10,405 bases of DNA. Source: Candidatus Babeliales bacterium (GTDB lineage Bacteria > Babelota > Babeliae > Babelales > JANWKD01). Numbering within the stretch: the first letter of the stretch is position 1; each line of letters opens with the position of its first letter. Position numbers and translations under genes: made by a program. Location of the stretch: positions 1 to 10,405 of the forward strand of contig JANWKD010000039.1 of NCBI GenBank assembly GCA_025451595.1, written 5' to 3'. The notes under the pieces were generated by a model, which was given only the letters and a program-made list of their open reading frames with translations, did no database searches and was not told where the DNA came from. Shown here piece after piece: positions 5,322-10,405 of this stretch.

Positions 5322-6746
5322 TTACAAATTCGCTAAAACAATAGTTCCATTTTTTGTTTCATAGATGGTAGAAATTCCTAATTCCTTTAAAAACTGAATG
5401 TCATGGCTAATGACAATCATTGCTCCTGGATATTCGCGTAGGACTTCAACAATATGTTCACGAGTATCAAGATCGATGTTATTAGTAATTTCATCTAGCA
5501 GCAATAAATAATGGCTTTGCGCTGCTATGTATGCCAAGCATAACCGAGCTTTTTCTCCGCCTGATAAATTTGAAACTTTGGTTGAAATTTCTGCCGGGGT
5601 ACGAAAAAGAAAATCATTCAGATGCTTTCGAACCTCATTGTCAGCCCAGGTCGGCGCAACTTTTTGAATTGCTTCCATAACGGTCAAGTCTTGATCAATT
5701 ATCGAATAATGCTGATCAAGATAACCAATAGTATTGCTTGATGGCATCAACCACTCGCCTTGTGTTGTCACGCTTTGATCATGTAAAAGGGCTTTAATGA
5801 ATGTTGATTTACCGCTTCCATTATCAACAACAATTTCAATCTTAGCATCACCCAGTAATTGCAAATTAATGTCATTCAGAACCGGTTTTTCATAACCACA
5901 ACTTCCATGTGAAATTGAAACGATCGCTTTATCCGAATATACAACAGTATGCGCATCAAGATTAAATTTCGGTTCTATTTTTTTATGAATATAAACGTTG
6001 GCAAGTTTTTGTTGAACTTCTTCATGCGCTTGCGATAACAATTTTTGCTTTTTCCCTATGGTTTGAGAACCACGTTCTTTCATTGCGCCTAATAATACTC
6101 GATCTTTTTCATCTTTATGAACGGCTTTACTTGATGCTGCGCGCTTCTGTTCTTGTTGTCTTAATTTACGCAATGCCCGCTTTTCTTTTTGAGCTTGTTC
6201 TCGCTGCCGCGCAATAGCAGTCATTTTAAGCTCATGCTCTTTGAGATATTCTGCATAATTTCCGGTAAAAATATTTATGTTGCCATGCTCAATGTGCCAT
6301 ATTTCATCAAAGTCCAGTTGTAATAATTCAGGATCGTGCGAGATAATAATCAATGTTCCCTCATAACGTTGTAACATACGAACCAATGAACGCTTATTGT
6401 GTAGATCCAAATGATTTGTTGGCTCATCAAGACATACCGCATCTGGTTGGATACTTAGCGTCTGTGAAAACATCTTGTTAAAACGTTGTCCACCGCTCAG
6501 CTCTGGATATTCAGAAATTGTTTGTGGAACGTATCCAAACACTATGTCATGAGGAATAACAATTTTTCCTGCTGTAGGAGCGATGATACCTTGTAGTATT
6601 TTAAGCAAAGTAGATTTGCCCACCCCATTTTTTCCCATTATTACAATGTGCTTACCAGAATGTATCTGTGTGTTGAAATTTTCAAAGCATATTTTGTTAT
6701 TCGCCGAAAATGAAATGTTATTAATAATAATCGGTTTATGACTCAT
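5322..6746 (-). CDS. ABC-F family ATPase (translation factor or antibiotic-resistance type)
   Basis: A soluble 474-residue protein with two ABC ATPase domains in tandem and no TM segment, the ABC-F layout. These proteins bind the ribosomal E site and either help stalled elongation or displace ribosome-targeting drugs. Domain 1 has Walker A GKNGVGKST (38-46), Q-loop Gln75, signature LSGGQ (83-87), Walker B with Glu108 in DEPTNHLD, and His137. The linker, about 165-255, is a highly charged Lys/Arg/Gln-rich helical hairpin. Domain 2 has Gln345, LSGGE (394-398), DEITNNID with Glu419, and His448. Its Walker A reads VDNGSGKST (307-315), with Val307 where the family has Gly. It is shorter than housekeeping ABC-F proteins such as EttA or Uup (about 550-640), closer to resistance-type members. 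The ATG has GAGG 8 bases upstream. Specificity is unresolved. Confidence 0.88.
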   Translation of the reverse strand: MSHKPIIINNISFSANNKICFENFNTQIHSGKHIVIMGKNGVGKSTLLKILQGIIAPTAGKIVIPHDIVFGYVPQTISEYPELSGGQRFNKMFSQTLSIQPDAVCLDEPTNHLDLHNKRSLVRMLQRYEGTLIIISHDPELLQLDFDEIWHIEHGNINIFTGNYAEYLKEHELKMTAIARQREQAQKEKRALRKLRQQEQKRAASSKAVHKDEKDRVLLGAMKERGSQTIGKKQKLLSQAHEEVQQKLANVYIHKKIEPKFNLDAHTVVYSDKAIVSISHGSCGYEKPVLNDINLQLLGDAKIEIVVDNGSGKSTFIKALLHDQSVTTQGEWLMPSSNTIGYLDQHYSIIDQDLTVMEAIQKVAPTWADNEVRKHLNDFLFRTPAEISTKVSNLSGGEKARLCLAYIAAQSHYLLLLDEITNNIDLDTREHIVEVLREYPGAMIVISHDIQFLKELGISTIYETKNGTIVLANL

Positions 6747-6785
6747 AAGAATTGCCTCATTAAAATATTCGTTACATAATTTTTA

Positions 6786-6825
6786 TATACCACGTATAGC
6801 ACGTTCAAGTTCAATACGTGGTATA
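6786..6825. promoter_or_regulatory. Perfect 12-bp dyad in the ABC-F upstream region
   Basis: TATACCACGTAT (6786-6797) and its exact complement (6814-6825) are separated by 16 bases that include a tandem TTGAAC-TTGAAC on the minus strand (6803-6814). The dyad is 39 bases upstream of the ABC-F start. On the minus strand the first TTGAAC could be a -35 box and the left arm (TATA-rich) overlaps a possible -10, so a repressor operator or a 5' leader hairpin is plausible. There is no T tract on either side, which argues against a simple terminator. Confidence 0.45.
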
Positions 6826-6848
6826 CGTTTGAATGCTATTTTATCCTC

Positions 6849-6871
6849 AAAACCACGGCTTAAAAACCGTG
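6849..6871 (-). terminator. Probable terminator of the alpha/beta hydrolase gene
   Basis: Nine bases after the hydrolase stop on the minus strand, CACGG-TTTTTAAG-CCGTG (6871-6854) forms a GC-rich 5-bp stem. It is followed by GTTTTG, a short T run. The loop side shares the 12-mer CACGGCTTAAAA (plus strand) with repeat copy 1. Confidence 0.4.
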
Positions 6872-6879
6872 TGTGAGAT

Positions 6880-8070
6880 TCATTTGCTTACTTTGCTCAA
6901 AATCCAATCGGCAATTAGTTGCATCACTTCAAGTGACATTGTTTCTTCAATTGTTCCATATTCTGCAAGCGCACCCGTTTTGCATGTTTGAAACCAATGA
7001 TTCATATTTGACAATTCGATTGTCGTACAATCGTTATTATGAACTTGTTTCAGAGCACCTGCAATGATTGGCAGCGATAACGCTGCTGAGGTAATACCAT
7101 CACAACTTCCATTAACGGCTAATACCGGAACGGTAACTTGTTTAAGCATCGCAACAGGATCATAGTTAAGAAAATGCCGATACCACGCAGAATTAAACAT
7201 GTTCATAACAGAATCTGCTTTTAGCTTGCTTATTGCAAAAGGAAGCCTTGAAACAGCATCTTGTTCAGCTTCTGATAACCCTTTCCAATAACGCTCGAAC
7301 GCTGCATGCATCTGCGGCAATGCTTCCTGACTTATTGTACTTTTTACTATGTCAAGCAACTGTTTGCGTATGGTACTATCATGAACAATTATTTCTTGCG
7401 TTGCGCCATCAGCCCGCAATTGCATCGCTACTTGTTTTGTGATGCTTTCAGTGCTCGTTGATACCCCTGCAGCCATTAATACTACAAAAGCAACATCAGC
7501 GGAAGTTGCTGCTACCATGGGAGCAATGATACCGCCCTCGCTGTGACCTATCAAACCAATCTGTTTGCGCTGAATATCATCCCGTCTTGTTAGATAATCA
7601 ACGGCTGCAAGCGCATCTTTAGATAGATCCTGACTTGTAACGGTGCTGTTATAGATCCCTGTCGACTTGCCAATCCCCCGTTTGTCAAAACGAAGCACGG
7701 CAATGCCACGGCGTGTTAAATAATCAGCAAGCACTAAGAATAGCTTATGGCCAAGCATAGTGTAATCACGATCGTTAGGCCCCATGCCAGAAATCAGAAC
7801 CACTGCGGGAAACGGCGCACCTACTTTTGGTAAGGTAAGTGACCCTGCTAAGGTAATCCCAGCCATGTTATTTTCAAAGAGCACCTCTTCTTGATCATAC
7901 GGAAAAGGTGGCTTTGGTTCTTGTGGTCGTTTTGGTTGTTCGGATGAAGCTTGTTCTAACTTTTCTTTATCATTCATTGTTTTCATTCTTTTGTTGTTTT
8001 TGCGCACAAAAGTGGCATCAACAAAGTTATAGAGAAATATACGACAGTTAGGATGCGATAAGCATGCCAC
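6880..8070 (-). CDS. Alpha/beta hydrolase (serine esterase/peptidase-like)
   Basis: A 396-residue serine hydrolase with the fold complete from about residue 62. An oxyanion-side motif ISGMGPNDRD is at 93-102, DKRGIGKS at 129-136, and the nucleophile elbow GHSEGG has Ser177. The acid is probably Asp324 (NGSCDG) and the base His358 (MNHWF). A helical cap of about 100 residues (205-305) lies between. This resembles bacterial esterases of the S9/dienelactone-hydrolase-like group; the substrate is unknown. The chosen start is a GTG with AAAGGA 9 bases upstream. ATG codons at 7986 and 7977 lack a ribosome binding site but would remove 28-31 residues that look unlike the rest. Residues 33-57 are polar and Pro-rich, a probable linker; no convincing signal peptide is seen. 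The gene has its own divergent upstream region and a hairpin after its end. Confidence 0.82.
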   Translation of the reverse strand: MACLSHPNCRIFLYNFVDATFVRKNNKRMKTMNDKEKLEQASSEQPKRPQEPKPPFPYDQEEVLFENNMAGITLAGSLTLPKVGAPFPAVVLISGMGPNDRDYTMLGHKLFLVLADYLTRRGIAVLRFDKRGIGKSTGIYNSTVTSQDLSKDALAAVDYLTRRDDIQRKQIGLIGHSEGGIIAPMVAATSADVAFVVLMAAGVSTSTESITKQVAMQLRADGATQEIIVHDSTIRKQLLDIVKSTISQEALPQMHAAFERYWKGLSEAEQDAVSRLPFAISKLKADSVMNMFNSAWYRHFLNYDPVAMLKQVTVPVLAVNGSCDGITSAALSLPIIAGALKQVHNNDCTTIELSNMNHWFQTCKTGALAEYGTIEETMSLEVMQLIADWILSKVSK

Positions 8071-8452
8071 ATGCGCAGTTCCTTTAAATTTTTGGGTAAA
8101 GCATACCCATCAAGATTTTATATAATTGAATTTAAGATAACACCAATGCCTAAGTAAGCATGCATAGGTTATTTTATTAGATGGAAAGAATGAAGACTTT
8201 CATAGCGCCCCCTGAATTCTCTCAGATAATGGCTTTAAAAAAATGATAATAATACTTTTTTAGTGTAGCATTATAATGGATCTAACACAATCGATATTTT
8301 TTAACCCTGTCAACTCAAAAATATCACTTTGCGCTAACACTTTCGCCTTGATAAAGCGTTCTATTTGTATATTATTAGAAATAACTAGTAATTTAAAATC
8401 AATGCAAAATAAATATAAATATGTCAATTATGGCTAAATTTTAAGGATTATA
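8071..8452. other. Divergent intergenic region between the hydrolase and the exported two-TM protein
   Basis: This 382-base region has no supported gene. It holds the hydrolase ribosome binding site (8080-8085) and a small perfect hairpin TGGGTA-AAGCA-TACCCA (8093-8109) just upstream of it. There is also a perfect 9-bp dyad GATATTTTT (8293-8301) with its complement at 8317-8325. A TATAAT at 8272-8277 on the plus strand has no good -35 partner. Confidence 0.5.
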
Positions 8453-9022
8453 ATGAAAAAATATCTTTTATATATCTTTTCGGTTCTTTCAGTCATAACA
8501 TTCAATCACGAAGCATTCCCGGCAAATATTTTAGATGATTGTAAAAAAGATATTTCTAAGCTCATTGAGCAAAAAAAATATAAAGCTCTTGATGAATTAA
8601 GATTAGGTTTAAAAAAATTTAAAAAGGAAAAGCTTTCTCAAAAAGAAAAAATTATTTCTGCTCATCGATCAACTATAAGCAGTCGAATTACTTCGTTTTT
8701 TTCTTGCCTAGGCATTGATCTTGTCGGAGGAGCTTTAATAGGCAAATTTCTCCAATTGATGGATATTGGAATTAGGTTTGATCATCGGATAAAATATGAC
8801 AAACCATTATTGCGATATTCCAAAGAAGATCTATTAAAATTTGACAATTCTCTAAAAACAATAGTTGCAATTGGGCTATCCGCCATCGGCATTGGGCTCA
8901 TTAATACTTTTTTTATTGAACCACAAAGCTATTATGAATCTCGACGTGCCTTGGATAATAAAATTGCAATGATTGATGATTTGATTCATTTTATTGATGA
9001 ACAAAGGGATGATATCGCTTAA
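8453..9022 (+). CDS. Small exported or membrane protein with two TM segments, unknown function
   Basis: A 189-residue protein I do not recognise. Residues 1-24 form a signal peptide (MKKYLLYIFSVLSVITF core, probable cleavage after AFPA). Residues 26-70 are a Lys-rich amphipathic stretch that may be coiled coil. Two hydrophobic segments, about 82-103 (CLGIDLVGGALIGKF) and 136-155 (IVAIGLSAIGIGLINTFF), are separated by a basic and aromatic loop. The C-terminus (about 160-189) is a charged helix ending in acidic residues. The Gly-rich pattern of the hydrophobic segments could suit a hairpin that inserts into a membrane. The ATG has AAGGA 6 bases upstream. It is a single-gene unit, divergent from the hydrolase and convergent with the lipase-like gene. 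Confidence 0.7.
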   Translation: MKKYLLYIFSVLSVITFNHEAFPANILDDCKKDISKLIEQKKYKALDELRLGLKKFKKEKLSQKEKIISAHRSTISSRITSFFSCLGIDLVGGALIGKFLQLMDIGIRFDHRIKYDKPLLRYSKEDLLKFDNSLKTIVAIGLSAIGIGLINTFFIEPQSYYESRRALDNKIAMIDDLIHFIDEQRDDIA

Positions 9023-9046
9023 TGCATAATATACATCTACTCAATC

Positions 9047-9065
9047 AAAAACGTCAGTTTTTTTT
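9047..9065 (+). terminator. Weak terminator after the two-TM protein gene
   Basis: AAAAAC-GTCA-GTTTTT (9047-9062) runs into further T, giving an eight-T run, 25 bases after the stop codon. The stem is almost all A-T, so support is modest. A second hairpin, ACCTTTT-ATT-AAAAGGT (9194-9210), lies between the two convergent genes without a T tail. Confidence 0.35.
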
Positions 9066-9296
9066 ACCTTTATGTACCTCTCATAAAAATATTAGCTCTT
9101 TTTACTTTGTAATTTCTGAAATATAAATTCTTGGGTAGATTTTTGTTAGTTTTCTTCAAGATTAATACTCTTGTCACAATCTACTATTTAGTAACCTTTT
9201 ATTAAAAGGTATAACCGCAAATGAACCGCTGAAGCACCTTGCCCATACTAGAAAAAAATATCTTTTTGAAGTTAATAACATAGATAATTCGCGGCC

Positions 9297-10405
9297 CTAC
9301 TTAAGATTTTTATCAAAAAATTTCACAGTGCACTGATTTACTTTTTTACTTATATCACATGCCTGAGAAGAAGAAGTATCGACATCCACATCAATGAACC
9401 TTGATATCATTTGTGTTAATAACGTTGTATGAAGAAGCAAGGGAAGATCATAAAAAACTCCATGTCCTGCATTTTGAAAATGTATAAAAGACATGCGCAT
9501 AGATGACTCAAGACTTAACTGGATGAGTTTCTCTTGAGATTTTTTACCTTCTGGGCCTACCCATAGATGACTTCTTTCTCCGATAATTTCTAGAAATGGC
9601 GTAGAAAATGGTATTACCGCGTTATCCTCTCGTATCTCACTATCCAAAGCAACACCCGCTTTAAAGCGATCATCTTCCATGCACATACGCATTGCCAATG
9701 CTCCACCAGCCGAATGGCCACAAATTCCTATATTATCTAAATCAAGTTTGTTATTTAAATGCCACGATGCTTGTGCATTAAGGATAGCCAAACTATTCAT
9801 TATAAAGACGATGTCCTGTATGGCCACTTCAAATTGGGCTTGTTTCCAGATTTTTGCTGTCATTTTCCCCTGTTTCTTTTTTTCATGCAATAAGCCTTTG
9901 ATAATGCGATTGTCTGGAAACCTTGTAATAGGAGCCATATAAGGTCGATTAAAACCTACTACAATGTAACCGTGACTCGCAATCTCTTCGCCCAATACAG
10001 AGTATTGTTGAATCATCGGACCAGCACCATGAGATAATATAACAATTGGATATTTTGAATTATTGAGCGATATATCAATATCTTTTACGGCATACGTTTT
10101 AGTTTTTTTTATGCCACTCATCAGCCAAATAGGAATATTGCTTTGCTGATGAATAAATTCCAAAGCATTTTCTATTGCATCAGGATCATAAACTGTTTGT
10201 GGTGTTTGTGTACGACAATCTGTAGGATACCATATCTGCAGCATCAGTTCACGGTGTGTTTGAAGATCATTGGATTCAAAACGATTCACATCGACTAAAT
10301 GGTAACTTGTTATGCCAACGCCATATTGCCCTGTAGACTTAGGAAAATTGTTGAGATTGCGGCGAATCAAAATAATGAATATGACACCAAGGGTGACTCC
10401 AATTA
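9297..10405 (-). CDS. PAF-acetylhydrolase-like lipase/esterase, N-terminus beyond the right edge
   Basis: Numbered from the TTG at 10370, 357 residues are visible. The frame continues upstream without a stop to the window edge through a hydrophobic segment (IGVTLGVIFIILIRR), probably a signal anchor or signal peptide, so the TTG is not the true start. The sequence follows the platelet-activating factor acetylhydrolase II family: ELMLQIWYPT (41-50), the oxyanion motif LSHGAG (112-117), the nucleophile elbow GHSAGG with Ser220, the acid Asp243 in ALDSE, and the base His303 in NAGHGVFYD. These enzymes release short or oxidised acyl chains from phospholipids or cleave small esters. With an N-terminal hydrophobic segment it would act in the envelope or outside. 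The C-terminal 30 residues are a variable tail with two Cys. All catalytic residues are present. Confidence 0.82.
   Translation of the reverse strand, partial: IGVTLGVIFIILIRRNLNNFPKSTGQYGVGITSYHLVDVNRFESNDLQTHRELMLQIWYPTDCRTQTPQTVYDPDAIENALEFIHQQSNIPIWLMSGIKKTKTYAVKDIDISLNNSKYPIVILSHGAGPMIQQYSVLGEEIASHGYIVVGFNRPYMAPITRFPDNRIIKGLLHEKKKQGKMTAKIWKQAQFEVAIQDIVFIMNSLAILNAQASWHLNNKLDLDNIGICGHSAGGALAMRMCMEDDRFKAGVALDSEIREDNAVIPFSTPFLEIIGERSHLWVGPEGKKSQEKLIQLSLESSMRMSFIHFQNAGHGVFYDLPLLLHTTLLTQMISRFIDVDVDTSSSQACDISKKVNQCTVKFFDKNLK

Noticed and set aside
8272..8277. TATAAT as promoter of the exported two-TM protein
   Set aside because: It has no -35-like hexamer at 16-18 bases and lies about 175 bases before the start in AT-rich DNA, so chance is a sufficient explanation.

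Overview
The window is AT-rich, gene-dense bacterial DNA with short intergenic gaps. Nearly every gene has an AGGA/AAGGA/GAGG ribosome binding site. It carries many exported or membrane proteins of the sort seen in host-associated bacteria: a HAD-like DUF2608 protein, two alpha/beta hydrolases, a signal-peptide orphan and a polymorphic-toxin-like locus. This mix recalls amoeba- or protist-associated lineages such as Candidatus Dependentiae (TM6), Chlamydiae or Legionella. That placement is an inference; no rRNA, tRNA or universal marker gene is present to fix it.

Left part (1-2695). A Bcr/CflA-type MFS efflux gene runs leftwards off the window edge and is broken by a +1 frameshift near its middle. 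Upstream of it, five alternating AATTC/GAATT boxes form nested dyads that look like operators. Diverging from it is a rightward pair: an aminoglycoside-nucleotidyltransferase-like protein, then a membrane-anchored DUF2608 HAD phosphatase, 27 bases apart and probably co-transcribed.

Centre (about 2930-5305). This part looks like a toxin/immunity cassette. A secreted protein has its signal peptide and its body in two different frames, so one +1 shift near 3203-3213 is needed to join them into about 464 residues. The last quarter of the body resembles a polymorphic-toxin tip. The next gene, 11 bases downstream, encodes a small helical TPR-like protein that fits an immunity role, and a strong T-tailed hairpin follows. 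Base composition falls sharply at the start of the tip and stays low through the partner gene, as expected if tip and immunity gene were exchanged together. Two imperfect copies of one intergenic repeat flank the cassette; the second holds an extra GC-rich stretch of about 85-90 bases.

Right part (5322-10405). On the minus strand lie a 474-residue ABC-F ATPase and a serine alpha/beta hydrolase. A perfect 12-bp dyad sits between them, overlapping the probable ABC-F promoter. After a divergent gap comes a small exported two-TM protein of unknown function on the plus strand. Convergent to it is a PAF-acetylhydrolase-like lipase whose N-terminus lies beyond the right edge.

The genes do not form one pathway. 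Drug-defence functions (MFS efflux, nucleotidyltransferase, ABC-F) and envelope or exported hydrolases surround an interbacterial or host-directed toxin module. The two frame breaks could be real gene decay, programmed shifts or assembly errors; the sequence alone cannot decide.
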